64,000 nucleotides of DNA from the NCBI GenBank assembly GCA_028023455.1, contig JAQFVV010000452.1:434768-498767 (forward strand), given 5' to 3'. The position numbers and the translations under genes were made by a program. This document shows, piece after piece, positions 49,891 to 61,180 of the stretch (position 1 is its first letter; every line of letters starts with the position of its first letter). The notes under the pieces were generated by a model. It saw only the letters and a program-made list of their open reading frames with translations. It had not been told where the DNA came from and ran no database searches. The stretch is from Epiperipatus broadwayi (Eukaryota; Onychophora; Udeonychophora; Euonychophora; Peripatidae).

Positions 49891-50055
49891 GCAGGTAAAT
49901 TATGTGGGAGCATTACTGGTGTGAGAGTTTAATAAGATTTAAATATTAATGTATTGCTACTCAAGATGGCAGAATATGCCATAAGTTGGCTGTAGCATAG
50001 GATATTAATCTTCAATTTTATATAGGCATTTTTAAATTTTTGTAGTTTTATTCTA
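49891..50055. other. PLE 3' flank
   Basis: No feature recognised; probably the element's untranslated end. Confidence 0.4.
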
Positions 50056-50058
50056 GTG

Positions 50059-50098
<40 letters not shown>

Positions 50099-50126
50099 CA
50101 CTATATATATATATATATATATATAT
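50056..50126. repeat. (AT)n tract bounded by AGTGAATT/AATTCACT
   Basis: AGTGAATT, about 30 bp of AT, then AATTCACT, then more AT. It is a perfect palindrome followed by a second tract. Confidence 0.9.
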
Positions 50127-53100
50127 TCATTAAATCATATATTTTTTCTTTAAGGAGACATTCATTCCTGCTTTGGCAAAATGATTTGCCACATATTCCT
50201 AATATAATCTCATTAAAGGCAGATTTATCTCATATTTTCAAACTCAGAGGATCTTTGCTGTTTATTATTCATAATATTATCATTGTAGACAATCATTCCT
50301 GATTCATATGACCCTCTTATCCAATGAAATCCTTGGGTAGGGCTTCACCAAGATGGGCATGCCCCATATCATCATTATTATCAGATATTGTCTTTTATTG
50401 TCCATAATCTAGCAACATTCTCTGTTATTTTATGTATTTTAAAACCTGATATTCCAAGCATGCAATCTAACATAATTCTAAATATATGGTGGTCATCTAT
50501 TCATGATTGTAAATTTTAATATCGTTAAGTATATACTTCTCCATTATTCATGCTTTCTTGTTAATTAATTTTTAAACCACTGTAGAATGTTCACTCCTGA
50601 GATTATTAAGACATATAAGGCCTATAGTCCTTCTTTCATATAAATTAATGATAATTAAACTATTGAGTCATTAATTAAATTTATAGTCTGCAACAAACTC
50701 AATTAATATCATCTGTAAATCTAGCTATATAAACTTTTAATTTGTTTTAATTCACTTTTGCTTTTATTGTTACTAATAAATTTTTTTACACCCATTACCT
50801 CTAGAATTTTGTATCTTGTTTACCACACTAAATTAGTTTTGTATAGTTTTAAGAGTCTTTTGTGTCTCCCTGACCTCAGCAGGATATAGAAAAAATAACA
50901 TGTATGTTAACATAAGATGCATTGGTCAAGTGGGAAATATCCTGGATACATAGTTAATGAGGTGCAATTTTGTCCTGTTCATGGTAATGTTTATAGCATT
51001 GCTACAGAGATGTGAGTTAATGGGCATTGCTTGATTTCTAAGATTAGTTTTGCTGACTATACAAATCTGACCACTACAATATATATATATATATATATAA
51101 TTATAAAATCATTCAACACTTAGCTAATCTCAATATCGATTAACAATCTCAATCTATTATCAATGCATGATTTTTCCAATCACATTGCGCTTAAACTTTA
51201 TAGAGTTTCCAGGAATATAATCTCATGAATTATCAGAAGACATCTGATGAGAGAAAGTTTAATCTTGAAATATTCATGCTATTATTTTGAAATAGCGTTC
51301 TTGACTAAAGAATATATTCACCATGTTAAGAAATTCAGTACTTATTATATAAATGATGCATATATAAATGCAGTGAGTAAAGTCATTTACACTTTTGTTT
51401 ATGTTAGAGAACCGAAAATTCTAAAAAGTATTAATATATTATATTAAGTGTTTACTTTAGTACTTTAAGCAAATATTTTAGTTACAAAAGCATTTATATA
51501 ATCCAATATACATGGCAGTTACTTTTAATAAGGCTGTTAGAATAATTAAAGAATTATAGTTTATATTTTATTTTATCTTTAACACACTCAAATATGATTT
51601 AATATATTCTAAACTAATAAACATATACACATATAAACATATACACACAACGAGCCATTACGTGCAAGTTGAATCTTTTTGATCTAATTGAATATATATC
51701 TATGCATAAATGATAAATAAGATTAAGTTATCGATTCTATGAAGAAGAATTAAATATTTTAAATTGCAAAAGCGCTATATAATGTTTTTTAAAAAAATTA
51801 GGCTATCAAGATAAAAATTCATTTAAATAACAAATAAAATGCGCTAGTAATTTTGATAAGGCATCTTTAAAAAGTGGAGGGGATGGCTTATTGTTAAAAA
51901 AAAAAAAACACCGTTAAATTCTGCTGCTTCCTTTCGTAAATCATTTAAAATTTTGATTTTATACTTCATGCATTATTTATTAATATGATTATTTTAATTT
52001 ATAGTAATTAAATATAATTTAAGCACTTTTAGATAATTTTTATAATTCTAGCGAACATGTATATTGTATGAATATACTTGGAAATCTAAATAATGAGATT
52101 TTTATTCCTACTTAACATTTTGGTTTTTAAACTAGTAATAACGGACATATCAAAATCTCTATATTATATAATCGATTTATGCGTGCGTGGGTAAGAAATC
52201 AAAAAAATAATCTATTGCCCTTATATTTTAGAAATACATATATTAATTTTCACTTGAATAAAATCATATTCTAAAAATGAATATTTTGTATAGATTATAG
52301 AATTAAATTACACCTAGAAGAATAAACTTCTTGTAATAGCAAATAATGTACATATAGAACAGTATTTGTTTACTTTAGTTTTAACATGACTAATGTTAAA
52401 ATTTTGCCCATTAGAATTCATGAATGATTGTTGCATTTATTTTTAAACAATTTATTAATCATTTCTCTGTCATTTTCTCTGACAGATAGCAGAATTTCAT
52501 ATTAAATTTTTTCAATCATTACAATAACTGATAAATAACTAGAAGCACTTAATAAAAACTTTACTACTCAGTGTCATGACGTTACATGATGAAGCTGGTC
52601 AGCAAGATGATGGAGGGGATCTGTGCAAGAGGAATATAGTGGTAGAAGCATGCACTACAATATGATTGCTCACAAGAGAACAATTCCAGGTTTTTTTTTG
52701 GTATCCCCTCATATATATTCATAACTCAATCAAATAAAATGAATTGTAGTTTGTCTAATCCAGAATTTTTACCAATAAAGAAGACAATATTTTTTGGATA
52801 TAAATTAATTTTCACAATGTATATATATATATAGTATATAAATTAATATTCAAAATTAAACTATACTTTATATGACTAAAAACAAACATTTTGGAAATAT
52901 GTTATTGTATTTATTTAAAAAAATAATATAAATATTTATTTACATATGTTTTCAAAAAAAATTTGAATAAATTCCGCCAAAAATAGAAAGTAACTTAAGC
53001 ATTTTATTATGGATAAAAATCTATTTGTTACTTATATAACCAGCATTCAATGTTTTTTGAAAGTTTATTTTTATAACAAAAAAATATACAAGTTACAGCC

Positions 53101-53500
53101 AAGAAGCAGACTTTAAAGATAGTTAAAAGCTTCTTTAGTGAATAATTTTTTCAAATTGATTTTTTCTTAATTTGTTTTGTTTGATATAGCTCTATTGTAA
53201 AATATTTAGAAAGCATAACAATACTTTTAAAAATGGAAATAAAATAATTATATAATGAATTATTAAGACTGTGCAAAAACCATAACTTCAAAATAGCCAT
53301 CTTAAATTATTTATTTATTTGCAAATAAATAAATCAATCTACTATTTATTTGTAAATGAATAAATAAATTTATTATTTGTTCTTTTATAATTTTTAAAAT
53401 TATCAAATGAATTATAATATAATGTTTAACTTCTGCTAGTTACAGTAAGTTATGCTATTAAATAGTTTGTCTCTAGGTAATATATTATTCTTGATAAGTA
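50127..53500. other. AT-rich sequence with one doubtful LINE scrap
   Basis: On the minus strand between about 50150 and 50740, a frame holds ARFTDDI, which recalls an RT catalytic motif. The rest does not align to a family I know, so I do not call it. (TA)n lies at 51079-51100. At 52692-52715, TTTTTTGGTATCCCCTCATATA resembles a mariner terminal repeat and is similar to 54150-54175. Nothing else recognised. Confidence 0.4.
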
Positions 53501-53784
53501 ATACTATTTGTTTTTACTAGTCTACCATAGCTTGCTACACTTTTTTAAAATTGTTTTTTTTTTTTTTGCAATTTTAAAAATAATAATATTTTTTAAAATG
53601 CTTAAAACAGTTTACAAACAAACCACATTAGAAAAATGCATAGTGACTGAAGTCCAATGCCAATATGGTGCAGATTTTTCTTATGCAAACATCAATATTT
53701 ACCTAGAATTCACTAGGAAGTTAAGAATTTTATCTATACATTCTGAAATGTTTGTGTGATGCTGTAAAATACTAATGTCCTGAT

Positions 53785-54084
53785 TTGTGGCAAAGTGGGG
53801 ATCACAAGCTTCATCATGACAATGCAACAGCACACAAAGCCTTGAGTGTGAAACCATTTTTAATCAAAAACCACCTGATTCAGTTTATCCATCTGCCATA
53901 TTCTCTTGATTTCATTCTGTGGGACATCTTTTCATTCATTCAAAAAAAAAAATGCCTCAAAAGAAAAAGTTTTGCAGACTTGAAAATGGTGAAGATAAAA
54001 ATGATGGAGGCATTAAAAGGCATTATTTTGCTGCTTTCAAAGTGGAAAACATATTTAATTGGATGCAATGCATCAAATAAATAA
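53785..54084 (+). pseudogene. Mariner transposase C-terminal half
   Basis: The frame carries HHDNATAH (second catalytic Asp at residue 12) and LPYSLDFILWDIFSF (third Asp at residue 47). The 34 residues between them give the D,D34D signature of mariner transposases. The following KKCLKRKSFADL and WKTYLIGCNASNK fit the family's C-terminus. The N-terminal DNA-binding helix-turn-helix region and first catalytic Asp were not found upstream, so this copy is truncated or decayed. TTTTTTTGGTGTATCTCCTT at 54153-54172 may be the remains of its 3' terminal repeat. Cut-and-paste activity is impossible from this copy. Confidence 0.85.
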
Positions 54085-54175
54085 TAATTTGAAAGAGATT
54101 CAATTTATAACACCTAAAACCAAATTCACAATTTATTATTACAAAAAGCTGATTTTTTTGGTGTATCTCCTTATA

Positions 54176-54668
54176 TAAACAATAATATTTTAGTGCTACA
54201 TCAAATGTATTATAGAGAAAACTTTTTAGCAATGCACTAAATATCTATAAAAAGTTAAATTGTTTGACAAAAAATAGAACTCAATACAAAATATTCTAAT
54301 AATCATAAAAGTAAATATTATATTAATTTATAATAATACACAAAGAGTTTATAATTCTTAATTTTTTATACATGAATTGTAATCAAAAGTATAAGTCTAC
54401 ATTTTCTATTATCTAAAATTTTAATAGTGGTCACATATTAGTATTAGCAATAATAATAATAAAAATGCAACAACTAGTTGTTAGATTATTGTTGGCAATA
54501 AAAAATATTATTTTATAAAATGTAGGAGTCATTTTATTAACCTAAAATAAAGTTAGATGACTCATTTAAAAAAAAAAAGATAAAAAATTATTTTAAATTT
54601 CACAAATATTAGTTGCAATCTATACATTTATCTGCATATCTATCTATTATATCTATCCTTCTGTCTGC
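54176..54668. other. AT-rich sequence without recognised genes
   Basis: No coding motif or repeat end seen. Confidence 0.5.
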
Positions 54669-54973
<305 letters not shown>

Positions 54974-55010
54974 AATCCATCTGTCCATTCATCCATCCAT
55001 CTATCTAATC

Positions 55011-56099
55011 TCTATCTGTTTGCTTTTATATTTATCTATAAGATCATCTCTGTCTATTGGATAAATAGATTAATGACTTTTATAATCAGGCAAAAAATAA
55101 TTTTCTTTAACATTAAGGTGATTAAAAAGGAAACAAAGTATTAATATTTTATTAATGATAACTATGTTATCATTTTCTTTAAAATTTTAAAATGGATTAA
55201 AAGTATTAAATAAATATTGAAAACAGTTGGAGTAACGTTATTTTATTTTCAATTTAATATTTAACTTTCTTCATAAGTAACAAATATCAGAAAATTTTAT
55301 AAAATATTACAGGCTAGATAAAATCTTGTGGGCTGGATTAAACCTGCATGCCATAGTTTGAAATTCTTGTACACGAATAATATAATTTTTAATATAAATT
55401 TTCTGTCTCATATAAATGCCAAAATGTTTTGAAATCATGAAAACTTAATATTTTTAAAAATTAAATTAATTTTTTACAATATATTTTTATTATAGTAGTA
55501 AATTAAAGGAATATAATATACGAATACTTTATAAGCATTTTCACCTGTTAGTTTTATACAAAGTAATATTTTTATTTCCATAGTGATTTTTTTCCGCTTA
55601 GAAATATTTTTGTTTGTAATCAAATAAACATAAATGGACAATAAATTTATTGTTTTTAAATTGGCAAATAAACTTAAAAAAATTGTAAAGTCCCATTTGA
55701 ATTACAGTATTAAATCTGTTTAACATAAAAATGCAAAATATTTTCATAACCAAGTTAAAAAAATTTTTTTTCATGAAATCAAATTTTAAAATAATATTTA
55801 CTTCAGTAATAAATTAAACTAATTAATATAGTGTAAGAATATGAACTTTTGCAGCATTTTGACCTATCACCATTACCTTATATGCATTGGTAGAGTGACA
55901 AATGCTAGAGTTTAAAGTTGCCAGATAATGCTTAGTTCAGTCACTTCCTCACTCAACCTGATGACTTTTATATGATTTCATCTCTGCTACTGTGTCAATT
56001 TTTTTAAACTTTAAAAATGCAAAATTTCTTAGCTATCAAATAAATATAAGCAGTAACTTTAAGTATATTTTTTTATTAAATTATTTATATTTATATATT
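55011..56099. other. AT-rich sequence without recognised genes
   Basis: No coding motif or repeat end seen. Confidence 0.5.
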
Positions 56100-56125
56100 T
56101 GGAAATTTGTATTTATATGTTGGAC

Positions 56126-56202
56126 TATTTCCAGGTTCGAATGACCTGGTAGTACCCTTGTACAGCAGCTACAATATGACTCCAATGCACCCCGACCGTT
56201 AT
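56126..56202. repeat. tRNA-like hairpin next to the PLE end
   Basis: CCAGGTTCGAATGACCTGG (56131-56149) is a palindromic hairpin containing a box B-like GGTTCGAAT. No convincing box A was found at the right spacing on either strand, so a SINE identity is only possible. It directly adjoins the (TA)n tract at the end of the palindromic PLE. Confidence 0.35.
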
Positions 56203-56376
56203 AATATATATATATATATATAATAAAAATTAAATATATTCCAAACAACGGTAAACAATTTATAATACAATATAAATAAAAACTCATAAAGAAATATTTT
56301 CAATTATATTCATAATCATTTTCAACTGAACTTTAAAAATGGAATCATCTATTACTAACCGCAAACACATGTCGAT

Positions 56377-57207
56377 TTAAATATCCCACAATTCATTCAT
56401 CCTATCATTTGCTGACTGTCTGTTTATTATCATATTTTTATACCTACTAATAAAAACTGCCTCTTTAATTTTTCTTTTTTCATTATCTGTCTCTTGACCT
56501 AAAATTTTTATTTTATTTATATCAAAATTAAACTTAAAATTACAATTTCTATCATGATCATAAAAAACAGATTCAGTATATAACTTGACTTCATTATTAT
56601 TATCATTACATATCTGTACATTTTTCAAAACTCTTTTATATAACAATTTATGTTCTTTAAGTCTTTTCTCCATATTACATCTAGATTCCCCTACATATGA
56701 TAAGTTACACCCACAAAAAATTCTATAAATTATATTACTCATGTTATTTTTTTCCAACTTATCTTTTGAATTATTAACCATTCTATTTAAATTACCTGAT
56801 CCATAAAATGAAACACTATATATACCATTATAAACTTTTTTCATAAATTTTACTTGATTATTATTATAAAAAGGCAAAGAAATCCACTTCTTACTCTCAA
56901 TTTCTTCATCACCAGTATTTCTATTAATTTTCTTACTAAATTGACAAACCACTTGATAAATTTCTTTTATATTATAACCTACACTTAATAATTTACTTAC
57001 ATAATTTTCAATATTTTTCTTTTTATCATATTTACACAAAATATTATTTCTATACAAAAAAGACCTAAAACCAGCCATTTTATAATTATGTGGCACTTTA
57101 GATAAATATGGAATATTACACAAAATATTATTTCTATACAAAAAAGACCTAAAACCAGCCATTTTATAATTATGTGGCACTTTAGATAAATATCTAAAGT
57201 GCCACAT
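56377..57207 (-). CDS. Penelope-like GIY-YIG endonuclease, left arm of palindrome
   Basis: An uninterrupted minus-strand frame. It begins at the palindrome centre, with a duplicated 28-residue segment (VPHNYKMAGFRSFLYRN twice) owing to the 84-bp duplication. A helical linker (IENYVSKLLSVGYNIKEIYQ) and a basic region follow. The nuclease has NIIYRIFCGCNLSYVGESR (GIY and YIG halves), EKRLKEHK, a central acidic TESVFYDHD and the C-terminal Asn in INRQ. No RT is present, since the copy is 5'-truncated, so a native start is missing. The nuclease would nick target DNA in a full element. Open over about 275 codons, unlike the other copies. Confidence 0.8.
   Translation of the reverse strand: MWHFRYLSKVPHNYKMAGFRSFLYRNNILCNIPYLSKVPHNYKMAGFRSFLYRNNILCKYDKKKNIENYVSKLLSVGYNIKEIYQVVCQFSKKINRNTGDEEIESKKWISLPFYNNNQVKFMKKVYNGIYSVSFYGSGNLNRMVNNSKDKLEKNNMSNIIYRIFCGCNLSYVGESRCNMEKRLKEHKLLYKRVLKNVQICNDNNNEVKLYTESVFYDHDRNCNFKFNFDINKIKILGQETDNEKRKIKEAVFISRYKNMIINRQSANDRMNELWDI
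57103..57186 (-). repeat. 84-bp tandem duplication at the palindrome centre, left arm
   Basis: The segment encoding VPHNYKMAGFRSFLYRNNILC is present twice in tandem on the left arm (about 57034-57102 partly and 57118-57186) but once on the right arm. The length is a multiple of three and the frame stays open. Confidence 0.8.
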
Positions 57208-57265
57208 AATTATAAAATGGCTGGTTTTATGTCTTTTTTGTATAGAAATAATATTTTGTGTAAAT

Positions 57266-57919
57266 ATGCATGTGATAAAAAATATTGAAAATTATGTAAG
57301 TGAATTATTAAGTGTAGGTTATAATATAAAAGAAATTTATCAAGTGGTTTGTCAATTTAGTAAGAAAATTAATAGAAATACTGGTGATGAAGAAATTGAG
57401 AGTAAGAAGTGGATTTCTTTGCCTTTTTATAATAATAATCAAGTAAAATTTATGAAAAAAGTTTATAATGGTATATATAATGTTTCTTTTTATGGATCAG
57501 GTAATTTAAATAGAATGGTTAATAATTCAAAAGATAAATTGGAAAAAAATAACGTGAGTAATATAATTTATAGAATTTTTTGTGGGTGTAACTTATCATA
57601 TGTAGGGGAAACTAGATGTAATATGGAGAAAAGAATTAAAGAACATAAATTGTTATATAAAAGAGTTTTGAAAAATGTACAGATATGTAATGATAATAAT
57701 AATGAAGTCAAGTTATATACTGAATCTGTTTTTTATGATCATGATAGAAATTGTAATTTTAAGTTTAATTTTGATATAAATAAAATAAAAATTTTAGGCC
57801 AAGAGAGAGATAATGAAAAAAGAAAAATTAAAGAGGCAGTTTTTATTAGTAGGTATAAAAATACGATTATAAACAGACAGCCAGCAAATGTTAGGATTAA
57901 TGAATTGTGGGATATTTAA
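57266..57919 (+). CDS. Penelope-like GIY-YIG endonuclease, right arm of palindrome
   Basis: A 217-codon open frame, and the linker continues upstream towards the palindrome centre in other frames. Visible residues are NIIY at 99-102, CGC at 106-108 and SYVG at 111-114. Then come R117, E126-H127, the TES acidic residue near 153, DHD at 159 and N203. These are the GIY-YIG core plus the cysteines and histidines typical of PLE nucleases. It differs from the left-arm product at about ten positions. The apparent ATG is unlikely to be the native start. As part of a 5'-truncated copy without RT it is presumably not expressed as an active element. Confidence 0.8.
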   Translation: MHVIKNIENYVSELLSVGYNIKEIYQVVCQFSKKINRNTGDEEIESKKWISLPFYNNNQVKFMKKVYNGIYNVSFYGSGNLNRMVNNSKDKLEKNNVSNIIYRIFCGCNLSYVGETRCNMEKRIKEHKLLYKRVLKNVQICNDNNNEVKLYTESVFYDHDRNCNFKFNFDINKIKILGQERDNEKRKIKEAVFISRYKNTIINRQPANVRINELWDI

Positions 57920-58090
57920 ATCGACACATGTTTTCGGATAGTAATAGATGATTCCATTTTGAAAGTTGAGTTGAAAATGATTATGAATATAATCGAAAAT
58001 ATTTCTTTATGAGTTTTTATTGAGTTTTTATTTATATTGTATTATAAATTGTTTACCGTTGTTTGGAATATATTTAATTTTCATTATTGT

Positions 58091-59427
58091 ATTATTGATA
58101 TTAGTGGACATTTATTTTGTTTTATTATATATATATATAAGACTTATATAAACAAAAATACCCCCTCCCCTAATAAAGTTTAAAAGCTTTACTACAAATT
58201 TTTTTTTGCATATAAAGTTATATATATATACACACATTAATTTCAGTTGAACTTTATATCTAGATGGTAATGACGTTTTTCTTTACCTCAGTTTGATATT
58301 ATGTCTGGGTAGCAAGGATTTATTTAATCCTAATAAAAAGATAAAGAGGCACACTGATAAAGAGAATTCTATATACTTTCACACACATAAATTTGAAAAA
58401 TTGGTGTTATAAATTAAAAGTTTAGAAAACTTATATTTATTCAGTCACTGACATGATTAATATTTTTTAAGATTGCTAAGGTATTAATCTGTAGATTTTG
58501 TTTGACTTTTATTTTGCATAAAAGTCAAGTTACAAAGTGCTCCAATCAACTATTTTTGATCAAATTCACAATCTTTAAAATAAATCTATAATTATGGCCT
58601 TTCTTTTCATATATACAACTTTACTTCCCTAGCAAAGATAATTAGAACTTTAAAATGCATAGTAAATCAAAGACCTCACATAAAAAATAAAACTTATAAT
58701 GAGTTCCTATGAGAAAGAATAATTTGTTTTTTTTTTTTATAGTCAAAATATATAAAAATTCAACTGAAAAATTAAAGTTAAAATGGAAAAAGTGTTAATT
58801 AATAAATAAACATTTTACTAAGCATATTATTTTTAAAAAATACTAATCAGTGGCTACATATATGTGTAAAAACATTTTAGTAACTATAAAGTTTTTTTAA
58901 AAAAAAACAAACAAATTTTTCTTTGACAATCCACCATTTTGTATTTTTAATAGTGAGAGTATTTTTTTTAATTTATGATTCATTAAATTAAAATAACGCA
59001 TGGATAAAAAAACTAACTATAAAGTATATTTTAAAATTTATTTCTGATATATTTTCTGTTATCAAAGTTTTTTATTTTTGTAATTAACAGCATCACTGAC
59101 ATTATTATTTTTTTTATAAAAAGACTACATGAATTATATTTATTTTATATAAATGCATTTAAATGAAATAAAAACTTTATAAAGAAATATAATATACAGT
59201 TGATTGTTTAAATTTTAGTAATCTATGTGATTAATTTTTTTTAAAGAATTGTTATTATCTTGAATATCAGAAACAATTTACAAGACTATTAACTTAAATT
59301 TGGGCAAATAAATAATATTTTAAACTTATGTTTAAAAACTTTTGATCATATAAAGTTGCTTATTAGTACAGATGCACAGAATCATTTTTTTCTTAAAATA
59401 ATTTACAATATATATATATATATATAT
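58091..59427. other. AT-rich sequence without recognised genes
   Basis: Short (TA)n runs at 58121-58139. No coding motif seen on either strand. Confidence 0.5.
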
Positions 59428-59479
59428 GTCATATTATTATTACTATTTGCGGGATATTCCATGTAGTTAAAAAAAGCTA

Positions 59480-59525
59480 AATGCTGACGTTTCAGTACAA
59501 TATCAAGAACCTTCCTCAGAGCATT
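59480..59525 (-). ncRNA. Hammerhead-like motif, left arm of F5
   Basis: On the minus strand: AATGCT, CTGAGGA, an imperfect hairpin (AGGTTC...GTACT), GAAA, CGTC, then AGCATT. AATGCT/AGCATT form a 6-bp stem I, and both core boxes (CUGANGA and GAAA) are intact. The segment standing for stem III is only four bases, so monomer cleavage looks unlikely. Stem II would be good if its second strand were GAACC, suggesting decay. Confidence 0.42.
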
Positions 59526-59821
59526 CTCTTTCTCAAATTATAATAAGAATGTACATGAGATTTAAAATCATTTTTATTGTTTTTTTTCTCCTCATATATT
59601 GGTTGAGAAGTTTTAAAATTTATTTTCTCTTCCAATAGCTTCTTCCAAATGTTGTTAATCTTCTTTAATTCACATCTTTCATTAAAGAAGATTAACATTT
59701 GGAAGAAGCTATTGGAAGAGAAAATAAATTTTAAAACTTCTCAACCAATATATGAGGAGAAAGAAAACAATAAAAATGATTTTAAATCTCACATGCATTC
59801 TTATTATAATTTGATAAAGAG

Positions 59822-59867
59822 AATGCTCTGAGGAAGGTACTTGATATTGTACTGAAACATCAGCATT
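59822..59867 (+). ncRNA. Hammerhead-like motif, right arm of F5
   Basis: AATGCT (59822-59827), CTGAGGA (59828-59834), a stem II with GTAC/GTAC pairing and one bulged G (59835-59853), GAAA (59854-59857), CATC, then AGCATT (59862-59867). Same layout as the left arm. Known minimal type I hammerheads in PLEs also have very short stem III; whether this one is a relative is inference. Confidence 0.42.
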
Positions 59868-59945
59868 TAGCTTTTTTTAACTACATGGAATATCCTGCAA
59901 ATAGTAATAATAATATGACATCTTTTATCCGTGAAAATATTAGAA

Positions 59946-59948
<3 letters not shown>

Positions 59949-59979
<31 letters not shown>

Positions 59980-60000
59980 TTCTAATATTTTCATGTGTGC

Positions 60001-60038
<38 letters not shown>
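59949..60038. repeat. Two (TA)n tracts flanking TTAATTCTAATATTTTCATG
   Basis: TA runs at about 59949-59974 and 60008-60037. The sequence left of the first run (AATATTAGAATTAAT) is mirrored right of it (ATTAATTCTAATATT), so the first run is the centre of a palindrome. Confidence 0.9.
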
Positions 60039-60705
60039 TTAAGCAAAATAGCACACAGGAAGAATTTTTGATTCATAATATTGGTTAAGTGAATATATTT
60101 TACTTAATGTACACACTTTACATTTTAATATTGATATATTTTGTTAAACCACTAAATATTACATGATCACCATTTCTTATGTATTAAATCCTAAAATCTA
60201 AGTGTGCTGCTCTCAAATACAAGGCTCCACACTGACAAAAGCCACAAGCCAGAAACTAGTCTGGGGATATTGGATGAGTAGGCACTAGATAGGGATTTTA
60301 TGCACAAGCCTTCTGGCATCCACTGAGTGGCACTACTGTATGAAGAGTTTTGCCTATTTTATTATATTTGTTGTTATATGTGATGAAAGTATGTTTTTAA
60401 GTACTGTAATGAAGGAAACTGACAATTTTTTTTTGCTTTTATAATCATTAATGATGAAATTTTTTTTTACTTTGGATATATCAGAAGTGAAAGCACGGAC
60501 TTTTTTGAAAATACATTGGATTGGATAAAAATTAGGTAAAATATATTAATCATATTTTAATTCTATAATCAGTACACTTTTGTAAGCTGAATAACAAATA
60601 AATTCTATATCAACTCTGCCATTTTATTTTCTGAAAACTTGACTTTAGTGTGGCCATTTTTCAACATGGTGGTTGTTTAAAAAATGTTTTAAAAATTTTA
60701 ACGAT
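60039..60705. other. Unassigned sequence, GC-richer patch at 60200-60350
   Basis: The patch reads through CAAGGCTCCACACTGAC and CATCCACTGAGTGGCACTAC with no coding frame. It stands out by composition and may be a repeat or untranslated region of unknown origin. Confidence 0.4.
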
Positions 60706-61180
60706 CATAATAGTGAATAATGGATTGTAAATGAAAATACTGATCACAAATTGATGATGCTTACTATGACAAATATTCACATAAAAGTTCATTACTAACC
60801 AAGATAAAAATGTGTATTAAAATTTGTAAATAACAAAGTAAATTTATATATGTTTTTCTGAAAATTTGTGATGATGGTTGTTCTAGTTGTATTTTGTATA
60901 TTGGACTATTTAGATGATGGAAATAGTCCAATATAAAAATACAACTAAATTTATATATGCTTCTTTCTAAAGACAGATTAATATATCTACACAAAATTGT
61001 TATAACCAAATAACAGCTAATCACATATGGGGGCATTTTACTACTGAGTATGGCTTTTTTAGCTCATCAATATTTAAAAGTACATTACAAATACAATGAT
61101 TTTTAAAATGTATGCATGTTTGTATGAAAATTTGTGATGGTAACATTTTTATTGTAATTATGTATTGGACTATTTTCATC
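60706..61180. repeat. Copies of the dispersed repeat seen near 47 kb
   Basis: 60706-60763 (ATAGTGAATAATGGATTG ... ACAAATTGATGATG) matches 47462-47515. 60859-60894 and 61126-61157 (GAAAATTTGTGATG) match 47031-47062. Between them 60885-60911 and 60921-60946 form an inverted repeat (AGTTGTATTTTGTATATTGG ... AATATAAAAATACAACT). Confidence 0.65.

Larger units (their letters stand above)
56222..58090. repeat. Palindromic head-to-head pair of Penelope-like elements
   Basis: The left arm (56222-57187) is the reverse complement of the right arm (57192-58090). The symmetry point is CTTTAGAT-AAAT-ATCTAAAG at 57180-57199. Each arm holds the linker, the GIY-YIG endonuclease and the 3' untranslated region. 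The arms differ by a few percent, by an extra 84-bp duplication near the centre of the left arm, and by an 11-bp repeat in the right 3' region. Head-to-head, 5'-truncated pairs are a known habit of PLEs. Confidence 0.9.
59428..59920. mobile_element. Inverted repeat F5, arms of about 240 bp
   Basis: The left arm (59428-59669) is mirrored by the right arm (59681-59920) around an 11-base loop. Each arm encodes, towards its outer end, a short basic frame (WKKLLEEKINFKTSQPIYEEK). A hammerhead-like motif and the sequence TTTAACTACATGGAATAT follow. Outer ends abut (TA)n. Like the palindromic PLE, this looks like two 5'-truncated copies of one retroelement 3' end joined head to head. The parent element was not identified. 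Confidence 0.8.

Noticed and set aside
50150-50740. LINE reverse transcriptase on the minus strand
   Set aside because: Only one motif-like string (ARFTDDI) was found; flanking residues did not follow any RT family I know.
53508-53759. Open frame as N-terminal half of the mariner transposase
   Set aside because: Its residues do not match the mariner helix-turn-helix region or the first catalytic Asp context, and the frame is largely translated T runs.
60764-61036. 90-codon minus-strand frame with hydrophobic stretches
   Set aside because: It overlaps the dispersed repeat and a palindrome, with no splice context and no homologous motif.
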